DNA from: Pseudooceanicola aestuarii
GTDB lineage: Bacteria; Pseudomonadota; Alphaproteobacteria; Rhodobacterales; Rhodobacteraceae
DNA length: 64,000 nt
NCBI RefSeq assembly: GCF_010614805.1
Contig: NZ_JAAFZC010000001.1
Location: 620,001-684,000, forward strand
Direction: 5' to 3'
Shown: positions 9,574 to 17,593 of the stretch, piece by piece
Position numbering within the stretch: position 1 is the stretch's first letter
Layout: the number at the start of each line of letters is the position of its first letter
Translations under genes and position numbers: made by a program
Notes under the pieces: model-generated
The model's input: the letters and a program-made list of their open reading frames with translations, nothing else
Database searches by the model: none
What the model was told of the DNA's origin: nothing

Positions 9574-10194
9574 ATGTCTCAGGACCAGACCTATGCGCAG
9601 GCGGGCTTCGGTGCCGCCGTTCCGCGCGGCACCCGCCCCGCCGTAGTGGTGGTGGATTTCTCCTACGGATTCACCGATCCCGCCTATCCGACCGCGTCCG
9701 ATGCGACCGCGCAGATGGCGCAGACGAAACGCCTGTGCGACAGCGCGCGGGCCAAGGGCTTTCCGGTGATCTTCACCACCATCGCCTACCACCCCGGAGA
9801 GCTGGACCTGCTGCCCTGGCTGAAGAAGGCAACGGGAATGCGCGCGCTGCTTCAGGGCTCGCGGCTGGTTGAGATCGACGCCGCCACCGGCATCCAGCCC
9901 GGCGATCCGATCGTCGAGAAGAAGGGAGCCTCGTCCTTCTTCGGCTCGACGCTGGGCGCGCTGCTGGCAGGGGCAAACACCGACACGCTGGTGGTCTGCG
10001 GCGCGACGACCTCCGGCTGCGTGCGCGCCACCGTGGTCGATGCGGTGCAATCGGGGTTCAATGTGCTGGTCCCGGCCGATTGCTGCGCCGACCGGGCACA
10101 GGCGCCGCATGACGCGAACCTGTACGACATGCACCAGAAATACGCTGATGTTACGGATGCCGACGATATCGCAGAATGGCTGGGCGGATTGTAG
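9574..10194 (+). CDS. nicF: Maleamate amidohydrolase
   Basis: Isochorismatase-superfamily cysteine amidase that hydrolyses maleamate to maleate and ammonium. The triad is visible in the 206 residues: Asp28 in VVVDFSYGF, a Lys at 116/117 in VEKKGASSFFGS, and Cys149 in CGATTSGCVRAT. The non-proline cis-peptide region before the cysteine is typical of the family. P. putida NicF has 213 residues. It is the last gene of nicEDXF and is followed within 40 bases by a strong intrinsic terminator. Confidence 0.93.
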   Translation: MSQDQTYAQAGFGAAVPRGTRPAVVVVDFSYGFTDPAYPTASDATAQMAQTKRLCDSARAKGFPVIFTTIAYHPGELDLLPWLKKATGMRALLQGSRLVEIDAATGIQPGDPIVEKKGASSFFGSTLGALLAGANTDTLVVCGATTSGCVRATVVDAVQSGFNVLVPADCCADRAQAPHDANLYDMHQKYADVTDADDIAEWLGGL

Positions 10195-10230
10195 CCTGTC
10201 CTTACCTGTACACCCACACCCCTCTATTTC

Positions 10231-10256
10231 AGCGCCCGTTTTCGGGCGCTTTTTTT
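10231..10256 (+). terminator. Rho-independent terminator closing the nic operon
   Basis: AGCGCCCG (10231-10238), loop TTTT, CGGGCGCT (10243-10250), then six T residues. The perfect 8-bp GC stem with a U-tract is a textbook intrinsic terminator. It lies 36 bases after the nicF stop and separates the nic transcript from the following operon. Confidence 0.93.
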
Positions 10257-10307
10257 GTTTACGCAAGAAATATGGCTTCTGAGGCAACAAAAGACTCGCG
10301 CAACCTG

Positions 10308-10337
10308 TATATTCCTGTCTAGTCTGCACCAGACAGG
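10308..10337 (+). promoter_or_regulatory. Candidate promoter and operator of the GntR-led operon
   Basis: TATATT at 10308-10313 resembles a -10 element. It is followed at once by the inverted repeat CCTGTCT (10314-10320) and AGACAGG (10331-10337). The right arm runs into the AGGAG ribosome-binding site of the GntR gene (start 10345). As DNA, the repeat could be the autoregulatory operator of the UTRA regulator. As RNA, it could form a hairpin that masks the Shine-Dalgarno sequence. Both readings are inference. Confidence 0.55.
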
Positions 10338-10344
10338 AGCGAAC

Positions 10345-11061
10345 ATGTCCCAGACCGAACAGCCTGCCCACGAATCCAAATCCGAGCGCATCGCGCGCCT
10401 GATCGAAGCCGAGATCCGGTCCGGTCAGCTTCAGGACGGCTCCACGCTGTCGAGCGAAAATAGCCTGGTGACCCGTTTCGCCGTCTCGCGGACGACCGTG
10501 CGCAAGAGTCTCGGCATTCTCGCGGAAAAGGGTCTGATCCGGACAAAGGTGGGCATCGGCTCCTTCGTCACCTACGCGGGCAGCGTGATCGACAGCGGGC
10601 CGGGCTGGTCGCTGGCGTTGTCCGCCTCGGACATGCGCACGGGCACGCGCATCCTGCGTATCGCGCGCATTCAGATGGACCTGGACTGTCCCACCGGCCT
10701 TGCGGGCGAAGTGCTCGCCGTGGACCGGCTGCGCTTTCGCGAAGAGACCGGGCGCGGCCTGTCGCTGGAACGGGCGCGGGTGCCGTGGCGCGCTGATTTC
10801 GAGATCTTGATCGAGGATGGTCTCGACGGTGGTTCGCTGAGCCAGACATTGTCCGCGCGCGGCCTGCATCCAGCCTCAGGCGAGGAATGGGCCAACGTGC
10901 TGCCCGCGCTGTCGCCCGAGGATGCGGCCCTCATGGGGCGCACCTCCGGAGCGCCGATGCTGCGGCTGCGCCGTCTCACCCGGGATGCCGCCGAGCATCC
11001 CATCGAATTTGTCGAAAGCTTCCTCGATCCGGAGCTATTCGGCCTCCATATGACTTTCTGA
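10345..11061 (+). CDS. GntR-family (HutC/UTRA) transcriptional regulator
   Basis: The 238-residue regulator has an N-terminal winged helix (about residues 10-75; SSENSLVTRFAVSRTTVRK and the GIGSFV wing) and a C-terminal UTRA ligand-binding domain (about 90-235). The latter ends with the typical IEFVESFLDPELF. It heads an operon with an ADP-ribosylglycohydrolase, a PfkB kinase and an ABC importer, the same partner set as E. coli YegW with YegU and YegV. It probably senses the imported compound or its phosphorylated product and represses this operon through the inverted repeat at 10314-10337. The ATG at 10345 follows AGGAG. The ligand is unknown. Confidence 0.9.
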   Translation: MSQTEQPAHESKSERIARLIEAEIRSGQLQDGSTLSSENSLVTRFAVSRTTVRKSLGILAEKGLIRTKVGIGSFVTYAGSVIDSGPGWSLALSASDMRTGTRILRIARIQMDLDCPTGLAGEVLAVDRLRFREETGRGLSLERARVPWRADFEILIEDGLDGGSLSQTLSARGLHPASGEEWANVLPALSPEDAALMGRTSGAPMLRLRRLTRDAAEHPIEFVESFLDPELFGLHMTF

Positions 11062-11073
11062 ACAGGACTTCCG

Positions 11074-12054
11074 ATGCCCGACATCGTATTGAGCCGTGCG
11101 CGCGGCTGCCTTCTGGGACTGGCCGCCGGGGATGCCCTCGGAATGCCGGCGCAAACCCTTCCACGGGACGCCATTGCACGGCACTACGGGCGGATCACCG
11201 CCTTTGTCGCGCCCTTTGACGGACACCCGGTGTCGCACGGGCTCGCCGCGGCGCAGATCACCGACGATACCGAGCAGACGCTGCTGCTGGCTGAACGGCT
11301 GCTGCGCGACCCGGAGGGCTTCGATGCCAAAGGTTGGGCGCAGGACCTGCTTGACTGGGAGGCGGAGATCCGCGCCAAGGGATTGGCGGACCTTCTTGGC
11401 CCCTCGTCCAAGGCGGCGATTGCGGCGCTGCTTGACGGGGTGCCGCCCGAGCAGACAGGCGAAAACGGCACCACCAACGGCGCGGCGATGCGGATCGTGC
11501 CGGTGGGCCTGTCGGTCGCACCCGAGGTCGCGCCGCTGGTCGCCCGCGTGGGACAGACCTGCCGCGTGACGCACAACACCGGCGAGGCCATCGCGAGCGC
11601 CTCTGCCGTGGCGATGATGGTCAGCTGCGGCGTGGCGGGCATGGATTTCGACACCGCATTGCCGCGCGTGCTGGAGGCCGCGCGCGCCGGCCAGCAGGTC
11701 GGCCACCCCAGGGGTGAGCCGGACATGGCGGGGCGTATCGCCCTGGCCATCGAACTGGCGCAACAGGGCGAGGACGCGCTGATCGCGGGCATCGGCACCT
11801 CGGTGGCCAGCCGCGAAAGTGTCGCCTGCGCCTTTGGCCTGCTGAGCATGGGCCTGCCGCTCTGGGATACGCTCCGCATGGCGGCCAACATCGGCGACGA
11901 CACCGACACGATCGGCGCGATCACCGGGGCCATGGGGGGGGCGCTTGGCCTCGCGCTGCCGGATGACGTGGTCACGCAGCTGCGCGCCGCGAATGCCCAG
12001 GATCTTGACGGGCTGGCTGCCCCACTGCTGGCCCTGCGCCGGGTGGCCGCCTGA
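11074..12054 (+). CDS. ADP-ribosylglycohydrolase family protein (YegU-like)
   Basis: The 326-residue protein belongs to the DraG/ADP-ribosylglycohydrolase fold, whose dinuclear metal site cleaves N- or O-glycosidic bonds to ADP-ribose or related ribosides. Signature motifs are GLAAGDALGMP near residue 18, the metal-binding ITDDTEQT near 60, NGAAMRI in the middle and GDDTDTIGAITGAMGGA near 275. It starts 12 bases after the GntR gene and overlaps the PfkB start by one base (TGATG). In a catabolic operon with an importer and a sugar kinase, a small imported riboside is a likelier substrate than an ADP-ribosylated protein. That is inference, and no substrate can be named. Confidence 0.88.
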   Translation: MPDIVLSRARGCLLGLAAGDALGMPAQTLPRDAIARHYGRITAFVAPFDGHPVSHGLAAAQITDDTEQTLLLAERLLRDPEGFDAKGWAQDLLDWEAEIRAKGLADLLGPSSKAAIAALLDGVPPEQTGENGTTNGAAMRIVPVGLSVAPEVAPLVARVGQTCRVTHNTGEAIASASAVAMMVSCGVAGMDFDTALPRVLEAARAGQQVGHPRGEPDMAGRIALAIELAQQGEDALIAGIGTSVASRESVACAFGLLSMGLPLWDTLRMAANIGDDTDTIGAITGAMGGALGLALPDDVVTQLRAANAQDLDGLAAPLLALRRVAA

Positions 12055-13001
12055 TGGGGGCCCTCTTGCAGATGACCGGGCCGGTGGTGGACCTGGTGTA
12101 CAATGTCACCGCCCTGCCGCTGCGTGGGCAGGAGGCGCGTTGCACCGGCTTTGCCATGTGTTCCGGCGGCGGCTTCAACGCCATGGCCGCGGCGCGCGCC
12201 GCAGGTCAGCGCGTGGTGCTGGGCGGCTCGCTCGGGTCCGGGCCGTTGGCCGACCGCGTGGCGGATGATCTTGCCCGCCTGGGGATCGAGACTGCCCGTC
12301 CGCGCCTGTCGCAGGATCAGGGCTGCTGTACGGTTCTGCTGGAGCCGGATGGCGAGCGCAGCTTCGTGGGCTACCCCGGTGCGGAAGGGGCGGTCCGCGC
12401 CGAAAACCTTGTGCAGATCGACCTGTCCGGCGTCTCGCAGGTGCTGCTGTCGGGCTATTCGCTGCACTATCCCAAGGCCGCCCGCGCGCTGGTGGACTGG
12501 GTCGCCGCCCTGCCCAACACGATCATGCTGGCCTTCGATCCTTCGCCCGTGGTGCATCTGCTTGACGCCGACCTGCTGCGCCGCGTCCTGCGCCGCGCCG
12601 ACTGGGTCAGTGCCAATGCCTCCGAGGCGGCAGGTCTGACCGGCAAGGACGATCCGCAGGTGGCCGCGAAGGTGCTGGCGCAGGATCGGCAGGGGGCCCT
12701 GGTGCGCATGGGGGGCGACGGGTGCCTGCTGGCGCAAGAATCCGTCCAGCCCATCGCGCCCCATGCCGTCGACCCTGTCGACACCAACGGGGCGGGTGAC
12801 ACCCATATCGGCAGCTTCCTGGCGGAACTGTCACACCACGGCGACCCGCTGAGGGCCGCTCGCTACGCCAATATCGCCGCCGCGCTGTCCACCCTGCGCC
12901 AAGGCCCCGCCACACCCCCCGACCGCAACGCGGTCGAGGCGATTTTCAACGACGATAAGGCCGGTCAACGGCCATCCCTCAACCAGGAGACCAGATCATG
13001 A
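12054..13001 (+). CDS. PfkB-family carbohydrate kinase (ribokinase-like, YegV-like)
   Basis: Sugar or nucleoside kinase of 315 residues. The substrate-binding N-terminus contains GGGFNAMAAARA, and the ATP/catalytic motif DTNGAGDTHIGSF lies near residue 240, with Asp of GAGD as the expected base. The ADP-binding C-terminus is typical. It is coupled to the preceding hydrolase by a TGATG overlap and to the following binding-protein gene by an ATGA overlap. A simple reading is that the hydrolase releases ribose or a similar sugar and this enzyme phosphorylates it. The kinase could instead act on the intact riboside. Confidence 0.88.
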   Translation: MGALLQMTGPVVDLVYNVTALPLRGQEARCTGFAMCSGGGFNAMAAARAAGQRVVLGGSLGSGPLADRVADDLARLGIETARPRLSQDQGCCTVLLEPDGERSFVGYPGAEGAVRAENLVQIDLSGVSQVLLSGYSLHYPKAARALVDWVAALPNTIMLAFDPSPVVHLLDADLLRRVLRRADWVSANASEAAGLTGKDDPQVAAKVLAQDRQGALVRMGGDGCLLAQESVQPIAPHAVDPVDTNGAGDTHIGSFLAELSHHGDPLRAARYANIAAALSTLRQGPATPPDRNAVEAIFNDDKAGQRPSLNQETRS

Positions 13002-14029
13002 AGACCATCCTTCTTACCTCTGCCGTGGCGCTTGCAGCGTCGGGCGCACTGGCCGACGAGATCCGCGTGCTGAACTGGCAAGGATACGGCACCGACCTGA
13101 AGTGGGCCGTGGACACCTTTGCCGAGACCACCGGCCACAGCGTCGTGCACGAATACTTCAACTCCGAACAGGAGATGCTGACCAAGCTGCGCACCAACCC
13201 TGGTGCCTATGACGTGGTGATGATCAACGCGGCCTTCACGCCGCAGGCGGTAGCCGAAGAGTTGATCGCGCCGATCGACACCTCGGGGATCGAGAACTTT
13301 GCCGGCATCCCGGCTTCCTTCGCCGAGGATCCCAAGCTGAACATCGATGGCGAGACTTTTGGTGTGCCGTGGACCTGGGGTTTGACGTCCTTTGCGATCA
13401 ACACGCAGGAATGGGACGAGACGCCGACCTCCATCCTCGCGCTGTGGGATCCGGCGCATGCGGGCCGCGTGTCGATCCGTGACGACGCCGTCGAGGCGCT
13501 GCAACTGGGCGCGCTGGCGACCGGTCAGGACATCAACGACATTCAGGACGTCGACGCCGCCGCCGCCAAGGTGGCCGAGCTTCTGCCCAACCTGCGCACC
13601 TTCTGGAGCAGCGAAAACGACTGGAACCAGTTCATGGCCGCAGGGGAGCTGGACGCCGCGACCTATTGGTCCGGGTCGGCCAGCCGCTCTGCCTCCATGG
13701 GTCTTCCGGTGGCCTTCGTGATCCCGCAGGAAGGCGCGGTAGGTTGGCTGGATGGCCTGTCTATCCCGTCGACCTCGGAACACAAGGAGGCCGCGTTGCA
13801 GTTCATCGACTACATGATCGACCCGGAGTTCTACGTGCAATGGGACACCGAGGGCGCGCCGGCCTCCGCCAATGCCGCCGCCGTGGATGCGCTGCCGGAC
13901 GATGCCTTCAACAAGGCCGTTCTGGGCGATCCCGAGGTGGCCGCCCGCGTGCACTTCCAGGCGCCGATCGACGATGCCACCCGCGAGACATACCTCGAGG
14001 TCTGGCAGGGTCTGAAGGCCGCGCAGTAA
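12998..14029 (+). CDS. ABC transporter periplasmic solute-binding protein (PotD-type)
   Basis: The 343-residue extracellular solute-binding protein has a classical signal peptide, MKTILLTSAVALAASGALA, with probable cleavage after ALA at residue 19. The mature N-terminus DEIRVLNWQGYGT is typical of the spermidine/putrescine-binding cluster (family 1/PotD-like). That cluster also includes binders of thiamine, iron and other small cations or organics. AGGAG precedes the ATG, which overlaps the PfkB stop. The operon context is not a polyamine pathway, so the ligand is more likely the compound handled by the glycohydrolase and kinase. Specificity is inferred. Confidence 0.9.
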   Translation: MKTILLTSAVALAASGALADEIRVLNWQGYGTDLKWAVDTFAETTGHSVVHEYFNSEQEMLTKLRTNPGAYDVVMINAAFTPQAVAEELIAPIDTSGIENFAGIPASFAEDPKLNIDGETFGVPWTWGLTSFAINTQEWDETPTSILALWDPAHAGRVSIRDDAVEALQLGALATGQDINDIQDVDAAAAKVAELLPNLRTFWSSENDWNQFMAAGELDAATYWSGSASRSASMGLPVAFVIPQEGAVGWLDGLSIPSTSEHKEAALQFIDYMIDPEFYVQWDTEGAPASANAAAVDALPDDAFNKAVLGDPEVAARVHFQAPIDDATRETYLEVWQGLKAAQ

Positions 14030-14075
14030 CCGCGTCCGGTAGATGTAACCGGTTTCGCCTGGTTTTCACACGTCC

Positions 14076-14099
14076 GAGGGCCGCGTTCCTGCGGCCCTC
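14076..14099 (+). other. GC hairpin between binding-protein and permease genes
   Basis: GAGGGCCGC (14076-14084) pairs perfectly with GCGGCCCTC (14091-14099) around a six-base loop, with no U-run. Such hairpins behind a binding-protein gene usually protect the upstream mRNA or reduce read-through. The binding protein is then made in excess over the membrane components. The permease ribosome-binding site AAGGAGG follows directly. Confidence 0.6.
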
Positions 14100-14116
14100 C
14101 TCCCAAGGAGGACCAC

Positions 14117-14980
14117 ATGGCCGACACCCTCGCGCCCGAGGACCGGAGACGGTTGTTCACGCTGCTGAGCCCCGCCTATCTCTGGCTGACCCTCGCCGTC
14201 TTTCTGCCGCTCTCGGCCATGCTGTTCTTCAGCTTTCTCACCGACCTGCCGCAGGATGCCCCCGACTGGGGCTTCACCCTCGACAATTACCTGAAGTTCG
14301 GAGACAGCGCGGTCTACTCGACCCTGTTGTGGAAGTCGCTGAAGCTTGGCTTCACGGTGACGTTCTTCTGCATCCTCATCGGCTATCCCTGTGCGCTGGT
14401 GCTGGCCCGCACGATCAAGGGACGCGCCCGCGAGACCCTGTTCCTGCTGGTGATCCTGCCCTTCTGGTCGAACTCGCTGGTGCGGATCTTTTCCTGGGCC
14501 ATCGTGCTGCGTGGGAACGGCGTGCTGGAACGCGCGCTGGAGGCGGTGTTGCCCTGGGACATCCGGCTGAACCTGATGTTCACCACCCATGCCGTGGTGA
14601 TCGGGCTGGTGCACAGCTATTTGCCCTACGTGATCCTGACCTCCTACCTCGCGTTGCAGGCCATCGACGATGACATCATCGACGCCGCGCGCTCGATGGG
14701 GGCGAGCACGCTGGCCATCCTGCGCCGCCTGCTGCTGCCGCTGTCGCTGCCGGGGCTGCTGGCCGGGGCGGTGCTGGTCTTCGTCCCCGTGGTGGGATCG
14801 TTCATGGAGCCGCGCATCCTTGGCGGTCGTCACGGCACCTATTACGGAACCGTCATCGAGGACCAGTTCGTCGCCGTCTACAACTGGCCGCTTGGCGCGG
14901 CGCTCAGCTTCGTGCTTCTGGCTGTGGTGCTGCTGATCCTTGGTCTTTCCAGCCCGGTCCTGCGAAAGGCCAGAACATGA
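14117..14980 (+). CDS. ABC transporter permease (PotB-type)
   Basis: Inner-membrane permease subunit of 287 residues with about six transmembrane helices. The EAA loop DAARSMGASTLAILRRLLLP contacts the ATPase. The N-terminal helix YLWLTLAVFLPLSAMLFFSF and the overall length fit the PotB/binding-protein-dependent family. It forms a heterodimer with the next gene product, to which it is coupled by an ATGA overlap. The ribosome-binding site AAGGAGG lies eight bases before the ATG at 14117. Confidence 0.92.
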   Translation: MADTLAPEDRRRLFTLLSPAYLWLTLAVFLPLSAMLFFSFLTDLPQDAPDWGFTLDNYLKFGDSAVYSTLLWKSLKLGFTVTFFCILIGYPCALVLARTIKGRARETLFLLVILPFWSNSLVRIFSWAIVLRGNGVLERALEAVLPWDIRLNLMFTTHAVVIGLVHSYLPYVILTSYLALQAIDDDIIDAARSMGASTLAILRRLLLPLSLPGLLAGAVLVFVPVVGSFMEPRILGGRHGTYYGTVIEDQFVAVYNWPLGAALSFVLLAVVLLILGLSSPVLRKART

Positions 14981-15759
14981 GACGTTTTCTTCCCACACTG
15001 GGCCGCGTCTGGCTCGCACTGATCCTCGTGTTCCTCTACGCGCCGATCCTCGTCATGGCGGCGATGAGCTTCAACGCCTCGCCCTTCTACCAACTGCCGT
15101 TCGAGTTCTCGACACGCTGGTACGCGGACATGGCCGGCAACCCGCAGATCATCGAGGCCTCGCTCCGGTCGATCCTGATCGCTTTCGCGACCATGGCGCT
15201 GGCCACCGTGATGGGCACTGCTGCCTCGGTGGCGCTGTTCCGTTACGAGTTCCCGGGCAAGCGCATCCTTCAGGTGCTGCTGTTCCCGCCGATTGCCATT
15301 CCGTGGCTTATCACGGGCACCGCCATGCTGGTGTTCTTCTTTGCCATCGGCATCGGGCGTGGCACCCCGGCGGTGCTGATCGGCCATGTGGCCCTTGCGC
15401 TGCCTTACGTCATCGTCACCGTGACCGCGCGGCTGTCCTCCTTCGATGTGACGCTGGAAGAGGCGGCGCGTTCCATGGGGGCCGACAGCTGGACCGTGCT
15501 GCGCCGCGTCACCCTGCCGTGGATCGCGCCGGGGATCGTGGCGGGGGCGCTCTTTGCCTTTGCCGTCAGCTTCGACCAGTTCGTCGTCAGCTACTTCCTG
15601 GCCGAACCGGGCGACAGCACATTGCCCGTGCTGATCTACACCGCGATCCGCAAGGGGTTCACGCCTGAAATCAACGCCATCTCGACGATCATCATCACCT
15701 TGTCGATGGGGATCATGTTCCTGGCCACCCGCAAATCCAGCTTCGGAGGAAGCCGCTGA
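14977..15759 (+). CDS. ABC transporter permease (PotC-type)
   Basis: Second permease of the importer, 260 residues with about six transmembrane helices. The EAA loop EEAARSMGADSWTVLRRVTL matches the partner's. The early segment YAPILVMAAMSFNASPF is characteristic of PotC-like proteins. The start overlaps the preceding stop as ATGA, and its own stop overlaps the ATPase start, so the two permeases and the ATPase are translated as a coupled block. Substrate as for the binding protein, unknown. Confidence 0.92.
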   Translation: MRRFLPTLGRVWLALILVFLYAPILVMAAMSFNASPFYQLPFEFSTRWYADMAGNPQIIEASLRSILIAFATMALATVMGTAASVALFRYEFPGKRILQVLLFPPIAIPWLITGTAMLVFFFAIGIGRGTPAVLIGHVALALPYVIVTVTARLSSFDVTLEEAARSMGADSWTVLRRVTLPWIAPGIVAGALFAFAVSFDQFVVSYFLAEPGDSTLPVLIYTAIRKGFTPEINAISTIIITLSMGIMFLATRKSSFGGSR

Positions 15760-16778
15760 TGTCATCCGTCGAAATTCACAATGTCACCAAGACCTTCGGC
15801 AAGGCGCGCGCGCTGGACGATGTCAACATCACCTTCGAGAACGGCGGCTTCTTCGCGCTCCTTGGCCCATCCGGCTCGGGCAAGACGACGTTGCTGCGCA
15901 CTATCGCGGGCTTTTCCTTTCCCGATAACGGGACCATCCGCATCGGCGAAAGGAACGTCGAGCGTGTTCCGGTGGAAAAGCGCGACATCGGCATGATGTT
16001 CCAGAGCTACGCGCTGTTTCCGAACATGACCGTGGCAGATAACGTGGGCTTCGGCCTGCGGGTACGCAAGGTCGAGGCCTCCGAGGAAAAGCGTCGCATC
16101 GCCGAGGCGCTCGACCTTGTGCAGCTGGGCGACAAGGGCGGGCGCATGCCGCACCAATTGTCCGGCGGCCAGCGCCAGCGCGTGGCGCTGGCCCGGGCCA
16201 TCGTCACCAATCCCAAGGTGTTGCTGCTGGACGAGCCGCTGTCGGCGCTGGACAAGACCCTGCGCGTCGACATGCAGATCGAGCTGAAGCGCATCCAGCG
16301 CGAGATCGGCATCACCACGATCTTCGTGACCCACGACCAGGAAGAGGCGCTGACCCTGTCGGACCGCATCGGCATCCTGCGCGACGGTCGCATCGTCCAG
16401 GCCGGTGCCCCGCGCGAAGTCTATGATCGACCAAACAGCGCATTCGCCGCCGATTTCCTTGGCGAGGCGAACTGGTTGCCGGAGACGAGTCTCGACCAGC
16501 TGGCGCTGCCCGGCCCGATTGCCGGCCACCGCTTTGCCGTGCGCCCGGAGGCGCTGTCGCTGAACGTGGAGCGCCCCGCTTCCGGCAACGCCCTGCCGGC
16601 GCGGCTCGACCAGCGGGTCTTTGCCGGGGCCATGGCGACCTGTCTCGTCACCGTCGAAGGCCAGCCCTGGAAGCTGATCGCGCGCGACCGCGACCTGCCC
16701 GATCTGTCTTCAGACGCACAGGTCTGGGTGTCCTGGGACAGTGCCGATACCATGGCAGTCCCGCAGGAGGCCGCATGA
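15759..16778 (+). CDS. ABC transporter ATP-binding protein (PotA-type)
   Basis: ATPase of 339 residues with Walker A GPSGSGKTT near residue 36, signature LSGGQRQR near 135, Walker B VLLLDEPLSALD near 155 and the H-loop VTHDQEEAL. A C-terminal TOBE/OB regulatory domain (about residues 240-335) follows, as in PotA, MalK and other importers of this class. It overlaps the upstream permease by one base and the downstream cysteine hydrolase by four bases. It powers uptake through the two permeases at the inner membrane. Confidence 0.93.
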   Translation: MSSVEIHNVTKTFGKARALDDVNITFENGGFFALLGPSGSGKTTLLRTIAGFSFPDNGTIRIGERNVERVPVEKRDIGMMFQSYALFPNMTVADNVGFGLRVRKVEASEEKRRIAEALDLVQLGDKGGRMPHQLSGGQRQRVALARAIVTNPKVLLLDEPLSALDKTLRVDMQIELKRIQREIGITTIFVTHDQEEALTLSDRIGILRDGRIVQAGAPREVYDRPNSAFAADFLGEANWLPETSLDQLALPGPIAGHRFAVRPEALSLNVERPASGNALPARLDQRVFAGAMATCLVTVEGQPWKLIARDRDLPDLSSDAQVWVSWDSADTMAVPQEAA

Positions 16779-17305
16779 CCCAACCCGACCCCTGGTTGAT
16801 CGTCGTCGACATGCAACCGGGCTTCGGCGCGCCCGACAGCCCCTGGTGCACGCCGGGTTTCGAGACGTGCATGGAGCGGATTGCAGCACTGCTGCCCCGG
16901 TTCGCAGGACGGACCCTGTTCACCCGCTTTGTCCCGCCAAGTCAGCCCGAAGACGCGTGGGTGGCCTATTATGACCAATGGTCCTTTGCCCTCGATCCCG
17001 CGCAACGGCATCTTTGGAAGCTGGACCCAAGGCTGGACGGACCGCAGGTCACAAGCCCTCGCTTCGCCAAGTGGATCGAAGCGCGACCGCATGTGCCCGC
17101 AGGGGCGCCCCTGTGCATCTGCGGGGTCGCCACGGATTGCTGTGTCCTGGGCACGGCCCTGGAGGCGGTGGACGATGGCCGCAGCGTTCACCTTCTGCAA
17201 GATACCTGCGCCGCCGGCTCTGCGCCCCTGCACGAGGCAGCATTGACCGTCATGGCAGACCGTGCCCCCATGCTGCGCATTGCCAAGACGACGGATTGGC
17301 TTTGA
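16775..17305 (+). CDS. Isochorismatase-family cysteine hydrolase
   Basis: The 176-residue hydrolase has the superfamily's general acid Asp12 in LIVVDMQPGF and nucleophile region ICGVATDCCVLGTAL, the second Cys of DCC being the likely nucleophile. The Lys that usually completes the triad in a KPRYSAF-like segment is not obvious. The corresponding stretch here reads VTSPRFAKW, with Ser at the expected place. It is the last gene of the operon, coupled to the ATPase by ATGA. If active, it would hydrolyse an amide of the imported compound or its aglycone. Nicotinamidase activity is an attractive guess given the adjacent nic genes, but nothing in the sequence proves it. Confidence 0.85.
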   Translation: MTQPDPWLIVVDMQPGFGAPDSPWCTPGFETCMERIAALLPRFAGRTLFTRFVPPSQPEDAWVAYYDQWSFALDPAQRHLWKLDPRLDGPQVTSPRFAKWIEARPHVPAGAPLCICGVATDCCVLGTALEAVDDGRSVHLLQDTCAAGSAPLHEAALTVMADRAPMLRIAKTTDWL

Positions 17306-17593
17306 TTTCCGTAATGGGGATCCCTTCGGCTTCGACCCTCACCGAGGATGGCCATTCGATCATGGCGGAGCCGGTGCAGCTTGCGATCCCGCGCTGCGCC
17401 TGAGAACGGCGGTGCAAAAATTGTCCACGGTGGCGGCGGGATAGTCCTGCTGCGGGCGGCATAGGAACCGGCCACTTTGTTCTTCTTGCGGCGGCAGGGA
17501 CGGCGTGGAGATCTGTTGGCCTGCGCCGACGGCACGATCAGACCTGCGGCAGCGACTTGGTGCTGCGACCGGCGGTCTCGGACTGTCTGTTTC
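17306..17593. other. Non-coding or degenerate stretch before the IS remnant
   Basis: No frame in this stretch resembles a known protein, and small frames on both strands are short and compositionally odd. It lies between the end of the cysteine-hydrolase operon and an IS3-type transposase fragment. It may be scrambled insertion-sequence or other mobile debris. No clear terminator for the upstream operon was seen. Confidence 0.4.

Noticed and set aside
10207..10212. A fourth TGTACA just after nicF that could be a NicR site
   Set aside because: Only the six-base core and part of one arm match. It lies downstream of the operon and before the terminator, where a NicR operator would have no clear role.
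12998..16778. Calling the ABC operon a polyamine transporter (potDBCA)
   Set aside because: The family resemblance is real, but the cluster also contains importers of other solutes and the neighbouring glycohydrolase, kinase and cysteine hydrolase do not fit polyamine metabolism.
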